From: Ecdyonurus torrentis | Taxonomy: Eukaryota; Arthropoda; Insecta; Ephemeroptera; Heptageniidae | DNA length: 64,000 nt | Direction: 5' to 3' | NCBI GenBank assembly: GCA_949318235.1 | Contig: OX439132.1 | Coordinates: 14,906,050 to 14,970,049 of the forward strand | In this document: piece by piece, positions 1 through 11,552 of the stretch | How positions within the stretch are numbered: the stretch's first letter is position 1 | How the letters are laid out: the number at the start of each line of letters is the position of its first letter | The notes under the pieces: model-generated | The model's database searches: none | What the model saw: only the letters and a program-made list of their open reading frames with translations | What the model was told of the DNA's origin: nothing | Made by a program: the position numbers and the translations under genes

Positions 1-584
1 CACTATATACCTCCATCCCTTTAACGTCTACTTTTTAACTAGCTAAAGCTAGAATATTTGATCCCTTGTCCCAATTTACTATTTAAATTAGAGAATTTTC
101 GCGTTTTATTAATTTTCAATTCAACGTGCTCTAATCTCTACCAACTATTTTCTAAATATTTTTTTAAACTTATTATTATGGAAAATAGGAATATAAGACA
201 GTTAATATATTCCCAGTTATGTTATAGTAATAAAAGATAAATTTAAACGAAAAGGGTAAGCAATGACCCACAAGACACCCCCCCCCCCCCCCCGCCCCTT
301 CATAGTGAAAAGAGCCCCATAGTTTGGTGAAAATCTTGCTGCACAGAGATAAAAAAAAAAAAATAACAACTAGAGTAGAGTAGAGTGCTGAAAAGCTTCC
401 TATTTATTACCTATATTAATATATCTGCACTAACAAGATTTTCACCAAACTGTGGTACTCTTAGCCCTTGCTGCTTTTCTCATATCCTTTTCTTTCAAAT
501 TTATCACAATAGATAAAATAAAAGCCTTTTTAAAGTATTAATACATATAAAAATTTATAAAACAAAAGTTAAACACAGTAAATT
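1..584. other. Intergenic or 3' flank, repeats only
   Basis: No convincing coding sequence is visible. The stretch contains a poly-C tract (about 281-297), a short A tract (349-362) and an inverted-repeat element (about 314-460). It lies downstream of the minus-strand TMCO6-like gene and may hold that gene's last intron if the final exon is outside the window. Confidence 0.5.
314..460. repeat. Short inverted-repeat (MITE-like) element
   Basis: The left arm (CCCATAGTTTGGTGAAAATC, about 316-335) is matched in reverse complement near 436-456 (GATTTTCACCAAACTG), giving a hairpin of about 147 bp with an A-rich, TAGAG-repeat interior. Related arms occur at 9258-9627, and a single right-arm-like copy with similar downstream sequence lies at 29907-29985, so this is a dispersed family. 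Confidence 0.6.
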
Positions 585-2447
<1,863 letters not shown>

Positions 2448-2912
2448 TTTAACTTATATTGATTGGGTGGATATCTTAATCTAAAAATAAGGAAAACCAA
2501 ATATTATTACCTATGCATTTTTTTTTAAATATATTGGGGTAGTATTGGGTTTAAAAAAGTAAATAATACTCTAGACTTCAACATTTATTTTGTAATAATC
2601 TTAAATTAATTTATTTAACAAAAATTATTGGTTGAGCTCCATAAACACATTAAATTTTTCAAAAACTGGCACTGAAAAATTGTAAAAACATTTCCATTGT
2701 AAGCTTAAAATTAATGACAAATGACTTTTTACAAGTGCTAACAATGATCACTTTCATGCCTTTGTACTGTATAAAAAAGTTAAATTGCATTATTATGTAT
2801 CATTAGATGACACACATTAAATATAAAATTAAAGTACACATTTTCAATACAAATTATAATCAATTCTAATTAAATTTAAGATTTTGACTTAGAGAAATTA
2901 ATTACTCTCAAG

Positions 2913-3353
2913 TAGGGTAACTTTAAACTACTGGGGTGACTTTGGTCAAAATTTCCAAAATTATTTAACCAAAGCTGATAGAAGTGAAACAAAAACAAAA
3001 AGATAGTGCACAAATGAAGCTTTACTAGTTAAGTTTTTGTTTCATGTTTCTAAGAGCTTTGTACAGTATATGTAATCAAAGAAAAAAATAGGAGAAACCA
3101 ACAAGCGCCTTACCAAGGTCCATAGCTTAGTGAGTCTTGGTGGCACAGGTTGTGTAGCCTGTGCCATCAAGACTTTCATCAAGCCACAAACCTCATCATG
3201 GTAAGGCGCTTGTTGGTTTCTCTGCATATTCAAACCGAAATGGGTTAACCTTTCCTAATTAATTATACATTCACATTTCTAAGAGTTTTGGTTAGGGAGT
3301 AATAATTTTTGAAAATTTGGCCAAAGTCACCCCAGCAGTCCAAAGCTACCCCA
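2913..3353. mobile_element. Nested inverted-repeat MITE-like element
   Basis: The outer arms are about 55 bp. The left arm starts TAGGGTAACTTTAAACTACT; the right end, read in reverse complement, starts TGGGGTAGCTTTGGACTGCT, and both continue GGGGTGACTTTGG. Inside are two further inverted repeats: a 24-bp near-perfect pair (3091-3115 and 3200-3223, containing CCAACAAGCGCCTTACCA) and a shorter GTCTTG..GGCACAGG / CCTGTGCC..CAAGAC pair around 3131-3177. No open reading frame for a transposase is present, so it would be non-autonomous. Confidence 0.7.
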
Positions 3354-3481
3354 CATGACGTTATGTTTTGCTACTGTTTATGTATCATAAAGATTTTGTT
3401 TAGCACAATTACCTGCATGGAGGGCCAAATTCTAATGTTATACTAGATATATATTTTAATCACATTACATGTATACTGTAC

Positions 3482-3732
3482 CATACACACAGTTGACAAT
3501 CATGCTAATCATGTAATATATTTTATCATATCAAGTAAGCATGTTGAGGGTGCTCAGCTATAACGTCCGATGTTTTCTTGACCTTGAGAATTCGAAACTT
3601 CAACATCAGTGTTTTTTTTCCCCCAAGGTCAAGTGGACATTACAACAAATCACCTTTGATGTATTGTTCTTAAAAGAATAACACATTGCATATTTAGCTC
3701 AAGTTTTGGAATTGTAAAATATATTATCACAA
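3482..3732. repeat. Duplicated block, copy 1
   Basis: About 250 bp starting CATACACACAGTTGACAATC recurs almost identically at 4369-4623. The block includes a small hairpin motif (TTGACCTTGA .. CAAGGTCAAG). This copy carries T8C5 where copy 2 has a long C run. Confidence 0.85.
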
Positions 3733-4158
3733 CCGATGTGTAAATAATTGAACAATAGACTGGGGTTGGACATAAATGCTATAATAGTAATTAATACTTT
3801 GAAGATAAATGTTAAAATAATAATAATAATAAATACATACATGTAGAATGCAAGTTGAATTGAAAATTAATTGTATGCTAAACGTTTCTAAGTTGAAGAT
3901 CATTGGGAAATAGAAACCAATTTTTAGCATGGATGTATGCTAGATATTTTTTTCTTTTGTTTTGTTTGTGTGTTTTTTTAAGCATTAAATAGACATTAAA
4001 AGGATGGTATACACAGTACAAACTCTATTCAATAATATTTTTAAATATTATCTGGCATACATCTACTCTAGAAATTTGTTCACATTTTTCAATAATCTAA
4101 AAGTTTGAGAATATTCGCTATCAATTAATTTACAATTTAACATGTTCTAATTGTTCTA

Positions 4159-4360
4159 TATTGCGGGGTACATGGCATTTTGGTACTTCTGCGATCTCCT
4201 AGGGTGCAATTTGGCACATGTTAAATCTTTGCCACACTTACTAATGACACACCTGTACAGGCTAAGCATATAAAGATGTTTCAAAAGAGGGGAGCAAGGA
4301 GAATGCAGATGTGCCAAAATTGCACCTGAGGAGATTGCAGTAATACCAAAATACCGCATA
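4159..4360. mobile_element. Inverted-repeat MITE-like element
   Basis: The left arm TATTGCGGGGTACATGGCAT continues to TCCTAGGGTGCAATTTGGCA. The right arm in reverse complement reads TATGCGGTATTTTGGTATTA and continues CTCCTCAGGTGCAATTTTGG. The arms are about 60 bp, the total about 200 bp, and there is no coding capacity. It lies between the two copies of the duplicated block. Confidence 0.65.
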
Positions 4361-4368
4361 GCCCTCAA

Positions 4369-4623
4369 CATACACACAGTTGACAATCATGCTAATATAT
4401 TTTATCATATCAAGTAAGCATGTTGAGGGTGCTCAGCTATAACGTCCGATGTTTTCTTGACCTTGAGAATTCGAAACTTCAACATCAGTATTCCCCCCCC
4501 CCCCCCCCCCCCCAGGTCAAGTGGACATTACAACAAATCACCTTTGATGTATTGTTCTTAAAAGAATAACACATTGTATATATTTAGCTCAAGTTTTGGA
4601 ATTGTAAAATATATTATCACAAC
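4369..4623. repeat. Duplicated block, copy 2
   Basis: Direct repeat of 3482-3732. It differs by loss of an ATCATGTA insertion near the start and by expansion of the internal homopolymer into about 20 C residues (4494-4513). Confidence 0.85.
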
Positions 4624-4715
4624 GATTATTATTATCAACATACTATTGTCTTTTATATGCATTTATTATTATTATTATTTTTCAACATTTATATATCAAC
4701 TGCCATATCCCCCCC

Positions 4716-5780
4716 TCAAATATAGTAATCTGTATAATTAAGATAGGAAATCAGAGTTTCTGGAATTTCAAGTTTATCAATTCTTTTAAGATAAGATGTT
4801 CCTAAATGATCATGGATTGAAGATCTACACATAGATTTAAGAGTGCGTGGAGATTTTCTTAATAATCTAACTTGATCTAATATTTTCTCACCATCCATAT
4901 CAGTATTCAAGCTTACCATATGTCGACGATTTTCTTGGCTATCTACATCATATGACCAATAATTCACACCTAACTCAGAAAATAGTTCTAATAGTTTCAA
5001 TTTTGACCCTGTATCAGTTTCACTACGACCTATAGCTCCAATAATAGAAATACTATTTTGTATTTCAAAAAATACTAACTCATCATTCATTACATGTTGA
5101 TTTTCTTTTAAAATAAACCACACCCCTCGAAGTAGAAGGACAACCAAGCAGTCCATTTGACCTAACATGATACAAGTTAGAACATAACGCACAAGTTTTT
5201 CAGGAGTGTCTATTCCATTTTGTAGATTTAAATTATATTCAAACAATAAGTTTATAATTTGTGTGTTTCCTACTGTCAATGCAATGGCCAAACATGAAGC
5301 TTGGTTTGCCCATCTTAAAGCATAGCTATTTGAATCAGCACCATGTTCTAACAAGGTTTTTACAGACTCTACCTTATTTAATATTATTGCATTTATTAAT
5401 GGTAATTCTCCAGTTAATTTCATTGGCTTATTAATGTCAATATTTCCATCTAATAGAATTTTTAAAATCTCAGGATTACCATCTTTTAATGCACAAAACA
5501 TTGGAGATAATAAACCTGGATATGAATCTTCATTTAAATCTGCCCCAACATCAATGAATAGCTTCAAGCACTTTGTATGACCAAGGTTAATAGCATTTAA
5601 AATAGGTGAAACACCACGATTTCTTGTATGTGTAATTGCTACAGCACTAGGGTCAATTTGAATTTCTCGCTTCATTCTCTCTAATTCAGCGTCTGTGCCT
5701 GTACAATGTCCGCTATGCAATGGTGGTGGCGGTGGTAATGTTGCACTATGTGTACGCTTTAAACTACGTCGACCCCACAT
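4716..5780 (-). CDS. Ankyrin-repeat and SOCS-box (ASB-type) protein
   Basis: One uninterrupted reading frame of 354 codons. After a basic, proline-rich N-terminus (PPPPPL near residue 20) come about four ankyrin repeats: around residues 55-85 (GVSPILNAINLGHTKCLKLF), 89-120, 124-152 (ELPLINAI..LLEHGADSN) and 160-190. The last 41 residues match a SOCS box: LKSMCRSSIHDHLG, then a leucine/proline segment LEIPETLISYLNY. ASB proteins use the ankyrin repeats to bind a substrate and the SOCS box to recruit Elongin B/C and Cullin-5, forming a ubiquitin ligase. I cannot assign the ASB subtype. A possible acceptor (TTTTTATAG) sits about 10 nt upstream of the ATG, so a non-coding first exon is likely, with the CpG-rich stretch near 8.8-9.1 kb a candidate. 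Confidence 0.85.
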   Translation of the reverse strand: MWGRRSLKRTHSATLPPPPPLHSGHCTGTDAELERMKREIQIDPSAVAITHTRNRGVSPILNAINLGHTKCLKLFIDVGADLNEDSYPGLLSPMFCALKDGNPEILKILLDGNIDINKPMKLTGELPLINAIILNKVESVKTLLEHGADSNSYALRWANQASCLAIALTVGNTQIINLLFEYNLNLQNGIDTPEKLVRYVLTCIMLGQMDCLVVLLLRGVWFILKENQHVMNDELVFFEIQNSISIIGAIGRSETDTGSKLKLLELFSELGVNYWSYDVDSQENRRHMVSLNTDMDGEKILDQVRLLRKSPRTLKSMCRSSIHDHLGTSYLKRIDKLEIPETLISYLNYTDYYI

Positions 5781-5849
5781 GATGGCTTACCTATAAAAAA
5801 TTAATACATGATTAACTTTATGTATTCATTATATATATTGGCATTGTTT

Positions 5850-5989
5850 TGCTATTTTGGTCAATGTCCATTTGACCTTGAAAAACGTTTTTGCTGCAAA
5901 ATGATCTGACATTGAAAATTCCCAAACTTAGGATCAATCCAACAAATTTTTTTTCAAGGTCAAGTAAACATCGGCCAATCTAGTAAAAC
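5850..5989. mobile_element. Small hairpin element related to 3.6 and 4.5 kb copies
   Basis: GGTCAATGTCCATTTGACCT on the left pairs imperfectly with the right side read in reverse (TTGGCCGATGTTTACTTGAC). The same (A)TGTCC..TTGACCTTGA / CAAGGTCAAG..GGACAT core is inside both copies of the duplicated block (about 3566-3655 and 4441-4535), so these are three members of one short family. Confidence 0.55.
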
Positions 5990-6671
5990 AACGTTGATAT
6001 GCTAGTACATGCAACAAATCTGAAATCATTTCAGCTTGGTTATACAGTGTGCTGTGATCACTGACAAATTGACCTCTCCTCTTTACAGCTCATATGAATT
6101 TCTTGGTTTGATGCAAATTTCTAAGATTGGAGGTGTTTTTTGTGTCTACTCGCTCATAAGATTAGACAAAAGAAATCCACTCTGTGCCAAATGAAAATGA
6201 ACACAGTATGTATGTATGCATTATGTACCAGTATGCATACACTATATAACTAAAACTATGAACCACGTGGGACCTCAGTCTTTCTTTTTTCTTTTTTCTT
6301 TTTTTTTTTTTTTTCCCCTTTGTGAAACTCTATATTTGAGGTCATGTTTTATCACTTGAACTCTCCCTTAGGACACATGACACATACTATGAATTAAAAA
6401 AACAAAAAAAAAAAAAAAAAACAGCAGCCAGCTCTTATGACTGTAAGTCATTGCCAAATACGGTCCAAATCTCCCCAATCACTCAATGTTTTATAGTATT
6501 TTTTTATTTTTTTTATCATTATTATTATTATTTTTTTTTTTGAAGGGATTAATAATAAAATATGTAGATGTTTCTCATAGTTTCTCATACAGTAACTTTG
6601 AAAATTTATAAATGAAAACCCATTAAGTCATGTTCTTAAATTTTTTTTACAATATTATATATTATGTACAG

Positions 6672-6876
6672 TGTACTTATAATAAAAAATTACCATTCAA
6701 ACTTGGTCCATTTTTGCGCGGCATAAAATATGAAGAGTGAAATAGGCGATCTCGTGTCTACCGTGAGTAAATATGCTTGTAAAAACGATTACTAGAGGTC
6801 GCTTCGTGCGTTGTTCAGGTCAGCTGCAGTTAGCCAGTACAGCCAGCCCAACACTCCGCATGATGCATCTTTACCT

Positions 6877-6917
<41 letters not shown>

Positions 6918-7136
6918 ACTTTTTTTGTCACCGCCAATATATGCAAGTTCAGTTCCTAGTCGTCAGATATTGCATAAAAATACAAATTTCACAAAATAAA
7001 AAGATTAGGATAGCATGTCAATAAATCCTATTTTATAACATATTGCAACTATTTAGTTAAATATTTGTCTCATTAAAAATATAATAGAAAAATAAATTAA
7101 AATTTTATGTTATTGTAAAATAGGCAGTTTAGGAAC

Positions 7137-7170
<34 letters not shown>

Positions 7171-7627
7171 AAGTAAAATGTATTTATTAAATAGTTTAAA
7201 TTTAAAAAAGAAATAATACAATAAAAACAGTATTATTATTAGTGTTATTATTAATATTTATTATTTAAAATTTAAACATCAAAGTTATTTTGTGTAAATT
7301 GTATTTTTTTTTATGCAATATCTGACGAGTAGAAACTTGCATTATTTTTATTGGCGGTGACAAAAAACAAGTGGCAGATAAAGAATGAGAGAGAGAGAGA
7401 GAGCGAGAGAGAGAGAGAAGTTGAGGTAAAGATGCATCATGCGGAGTGTTTGGCTGGCTGTGCTGGCTAACTGCAGCTTACCTGAGCAACACACGAAGCG
7501 GCCTCTAGTAATCTTTTTTACAAGCCTATTTGCTCACGGTAGACACGGGATCACTTATTTCAATCTTCACATTTTATGCCGCGCAAAAATGGACCAAGTT
7601 TAAATGGTAATTTTTTGTTATAAGTAC
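6672..7627. mobile_element. Large fold-back element, arms about 320 bp
   Basis: The left arm (about 6672-6995) and right arm (about 7305-7627) are near-complete reverse complements over roughly 320 bp, separated by an AT-rich loop of about 310 bp with a poly-A run. Both outer ends read GTACTTATAA, then AAAAATTACCATT and TTGGTCCATTTTTGCGCGGC. Each arm contains a (CT)n/(GA)n microsatellite at the same relative place, so the microsatellite predates the inversion or belongs to the element. No transposase is visible. Confidence 0.85.
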
Positions 7628-8091
7628 CGAAATGAAATTAATAACCTGCAATTTTAGTGATGCTTTTCAGTCTATAGTTGTGCAGGTTTTTCATTTCCTT
7701 GCGGTACACTGTACATAAGCACATGGTCAGTCAGGGCGTTGCAGACCAGTTTGAGGGTAGGTCGTATGATATTGCAGCTCCACGTCATGTGAACAATTTT
7801 CTCTTTTATTCCTAATCGTCTTATTGGGTGTGAGTTCACGTGATCAAACATGTCCTCAAATAAACAGTTCCGACAACGACAATAATAATAAAAAGCCGCA
7901 TCAGGCTGAATCACTGTATGTACCGTAAAATGTATGTAAATAAAAAATTCCCAAATATATTATGCAAATATAAGCCTATATAATGTAAGGAACTTTTTGG
8001 ATTTGTGTACTATCAGTATGTACATACATAGCGACCAAAATAATTGCTACATACAGTACTAATTTTTTACTGATGAAGTCCACAGTATGTG

Positions 8092-8222
8092 TACAGCTCT
8101 GTATGGCCAAAAGTTCCCGAACGATTTGCATAGGCAACCCGCAACCACACTATATGTTATCTTTATGAGAAAACGCAGTGGCCACCGCTGCCCCGTTTGG
8201 GAACTTTTGGCCCTGAGCTGTA
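8092..8222. mobile_element. Tc1/mariner-like MITE, copy 1
   Basis: The ends read TACAGCTCTG..GGCCAAAAGTTCCCGAACG, matched in reverse at the right end (GTTTGGGAACTTTTGGCCCT, then GAGCTGTA). A TA dinucleotide flanks both ends, as expected for Tc1/mariner insertion. The interior is homologous to the element at 15833-15956, in the opposite orientation. Confidence 0.75.
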
Positions 8223-9117
8223 CATACATTACACATTTTACACAAAGTAGGTACATACATACATGTTATTTCAATCATTCATTAAAAAATATTAATCATG
8301 CCTACTTTTTGTCATACTAAAAAAATGCTTACGAATAATATACTGTATGTGTGGTTCTAACGTGAAAGGGTGGGCTGAAAACTAGGCAGCATTTTATATT
8401 ATGCATAATTTTATGTAATGTTTACATACATACATACACACATAATGTTTGACAGTATATATCATACATATCCTAACTTTCCGATGTCCTTGAAAATATG
8501 CATGCATACATACTGAATTTTCAAAACGATTTTGTGTTACATACATAATTTTATTGTGAATTGTGATACTTTAACCAGCTGAATGGATTTTTTGTACATA
8601 AATGTAATATTTTGAGGTAAAGGTGGGTGATCATATTATATTTTCAATATTTTCATATCAAGCAAGATCCTTACAGTGTCCGAAAAGGGTAAGGGTGTAC
8701 ATATATATGGTGTATGTATTAGGTATGTATGTCTACCGCACCTAGGCCTAGGCAGCCTATATATAGGCTGTAAGCATATAGTGCAACAACTTAAAGATTA
8801 AACAAAAACGTGTTCCTTACCTTGCTGTTTAATTATTTAATGCTTTGAATCTATACTGATACAACAATTTTCTTTTAAAATCTTAATGTTTCTACATTCT
8901 ATTTTTACCTCATTACAGAATGTTGCAGAAAATACTTGTAAACAATCTGTAAACAATAACAGCCATTTAAAGTGAGCATCGAAAAAGGAATTACCAATTA
9001 AATTGCAGCAAAAAGCCGCGAAGAACGTTAAAACTTATTCATATTTCTCGTCGTCCGTCGTCGTCGTCGCTCGTCTTGGTCGCTCGTCGTGTATCGTGTA
9101 GCTCGTGCAGCTAGCAG

Positions 9118-9229
9118 TAATGCTGTTCGTAAACCCTGTACTTTGCCCCTAAAATGACGATCGGCTATGGTTAATCAAATGGAATGCGCATTTTTTGGTG
9201 CAAGAGAACAGGGATTACGAACAACATTA
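9118..9229. mobile_element. TAATGCTGTTCGTAAA MITE, copy 1
   Basis: A hairpin of about 112 bp with ends TAATGCTGTTCGTAAACCCT and ACAGGGATTACGAACAACAT. A second full copy in inverted orientation lies at 46522-46634, sharing interior motifs (ATGACGATC, GAATGCGCATTTTTTGGTGC). Confidence 0.8.
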
Positions 9230-9257
9230 GTATACAGTCATGTCACAGTGTAAGCTA

Positions 9258-9627
9258 GTCCCATAGTTCGGTGAAAATCTTGCTAGCGGCCTAGCGCTAT
9301 AGCACGCCAGATAAAAAAAAAAAAAAAAAAAAATTGAAAATTTAATTATTTATATATTTGAGCTTTGACACTATATTTATAAACTAAGAGAATGGTGTGT
9401 GTATATATAATGCCTTCGTCAGTGCTTATACTTGCAGTCTCAGAGTGAAACTATATGATCAATAAGAATTCATATTATTGTTTCTCTTGGAGTCTGTAAA
9501 GACTCATGCGAAGGCAAGCGGCAAATTCAATACCCATCGTTGTTGTTGTTTTTTTGTTTTATTATTATTAAATATTATTACTATGTGCTAGCACACTGCT
9601 AGCAAGATTTTTACCTATATATGGGAA
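9258..9627. mobile_element. Inverted-repeat element, same family as 314-460
   Basis: The left arm CCCATAGTTCGGTGAAAATC continues TTGCTAGCGGCCTAGCGC. The right arm reversed reads CCCATATATAGGTAAAAATC, then TTGCTAGCAGTGTGCTAGC. The interior of about 270 bp includes poly-A and has no coding capacity. Confidence 0.6.
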
Positions 9628-9940
9628 ATCTCTTCACTAAAGGTCCTTATTGCTGGTATTCCCCTATCCGTATCTATATATATAATTAAACATCTGTGTT
9701 GTTGGCTTACCCCGAAAGGGACTATATATAGCATCATGATATGTATGTGTGTGTGTGTATATAAATAGAATATAATCGGGCAGAAAATCGACCCCCCCCC
9801 CCTAAAATGGAGTCCATGGACTCCATGGACATTGTTATCTTCTGCTCACATATGGCTTCAAAACACATTTAAGTTCCAATCATCAGTATGTGCCAACCAT
9901 TCAAAAGTGCGCTTGTCTCATAACCCTCCAAGGTAATAAT

Positions 9941-10249
9941 ACAGCATATTCGCCGTTGTTGCGAAAAAAATGTGTACTCGTATTTTGCCAGGCGAAGCAA
10001 AATGTGTAAGTCGTTTTTTGTCACGCTAAGCAATATGTGTATCTCGTATTTTGTCACGCGAAGCAATATGTGTAAGTCGAGCGCCATCTCCATAACGTTC
10101 GGGAACGACGTACACATTTTACTTCACGTGATAAAATATGAGATACACATATTGCTTAGCGTGACAAAAAACGACTTACACATTTTGCTTCGCCTGACAA
10201 AATTCGAGTTACACATTTTTTTCGCAACAACGTCGAATAATTATACTGT
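9941..10249. mobile_element. Fold-back element with internal 35-bp repeats, copy 1
   Basis: The terminal arms read ACAGCATATTCGCCGTTGTT, then GCGAAAAAAATGTGTA, and their reverse complement. Within each arm a unit of about 35 bp (AGCAATATGTGTA..TCGT.TTTTGTCACGCGA) repeats two or three times, so the two halves form a stepped hairpin around a unique centre (GCCATCTCCATAACGTTCGG). A second copy is at 31561-31838. Confidence 0.8.
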
Positions 10250-10518
10250 ATTTGCAAATTTTTATTTGGAGTCTTATTGCCACACGCTATATCCACCATA
10301 ATGACATGTACAGTACATATGTAATACAATATATATCTGTCCTCTGTTAGTTGTAATTTGTGTTTTAGAATAATGAAACTATACGAACTACAGAAACTAT
10401 CAACATGTTTTTTTAAATCAATAAATCCTTACAAGTTAAATGAAAATATTTTATTTCAATTTATATAAGTGTAAAATTAAATGCAGTTGTGTAAAGAAAT
10501 ACAACAAACAAACATACA

Positions 10519-11509
10519 TTAATAAACAGGAAAAGTACAATCCACTTGTTTGGCCCAGTTATGAAGTCCTCCAGACATATCTACCACCTCAATAGTTTTG
10601 GGTAAGTGCTGGCGTAATTTAACCACAGCCAGTTGACTATCGTTACCACGGCGACATATGCAACACACTGAAGACAGAAATATATTAAGGCCTGTTTACA
10701 ATGACGCATAAATTTGCATTTATAACTCTTACGTGAAGATACAACAATCAATGTTATTTGGATTATTACAAAAAATTAACGTGAATTTATGCTTCATTTT
10801 GCAGGTAGCACATTTAGAAAACATGAAATATATTTTTAAACAAACTTCACCTTTCATGGTTGTATTGTTGCGAGCCTTTTCTGCTACAATTTTATTGATA
10901 TCGTTGACGCAGTCCTCTAAAGAATTAATAGGAAAATTGACGGAGTTCTCAATATTGCACATGTTAAACTCTCCTCGAGTACGAACATCTATCAGTAGTA
11001 GTTTCTCTTTGTTTGATTGTACTTGCTCTGGTGATATGCGACTTTCAGGACCCAGTACTTTCAATGAACTGCACTGAAAACAAATGGTCACAATCATTAG
11101 AAACTATTCATTCTATATTATGCATACACGATCTCACATAAAACTGTTTATTACTTAAGTGTCAATTTTTTGTACATTGAATTCAAGCTTACCATGTCCC
11201 CACATAATTCTGAATAGTATGGCAAATCTTTCTCAAGTGCTGTTGTTCCACAAGCGAGACAATTTTCATTAGCAAGGCGAAGTTTCACAGTTCTTAAACT
11301 CAAGTCATTTGCATCTAACAGAATCATTCTTCCTGCTAAACTATTGCATTCTTTCCAGTCTACAATTAACTTGATTGTCTCGATGCTCTGAATTAAACCA
11401 ATTAAACCTGGAACTGAAAATAGAACAAAAAGTTGTTAGTTACATAAAATTTGATTAAATATAGACTAATAATAAAATATTCTGTAAGTATATAGGATGT
11501 TTATAGAAG

Positions 11510-11552
<43 letters not shown>

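Larger units (their letters stand above)
2448..4715. other. Intergenic, inverted repeats and a duplication
   Basis: No gene is visible between the TMCO6-like start and the ASB-like stop. The region contains a complex nested inverted-repeat element (2913-3353), a duplicated block of about 250 bp (3482-3732 and 4369-4623) and another hairpin element between the copies (about 4159-4360). Confidence 0.6.
5781..10518. other. Gene-poor region with many hairpin elements
   Basis: No supported protein gene lies here. The stretch holds inverted-repeat elements at 5850-5989, 6672-7627, 8092-8222, 9118-9229, 9258-9627 and 9941-10249, plus homopolymers. An 80-codon frame (7672-7914, minus) has no recognisable family. 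A CpG-rich patch with CGTCGT repeats (about 9050-9115), flanked on the minus strand by a GTAAGG donor near 8817-8822, could be a non-coding first exon of the ASB-like gene. Confidence 0.5.

Noticed and set aside
9941..10249. Resemblance to a CRISPR array
   Set aside because: The repeats are contiguous without unique spacers, are mirrored as a hairpin, and the DNA is eukaryotic.
9869..10301. Frames repeating MCKSFFVTLSNMCISYF-like units (also 31510-31920)
   Set aside because: Translation of the 35-bp repeat units in a fold-back element; both strands are open. Not a gene.
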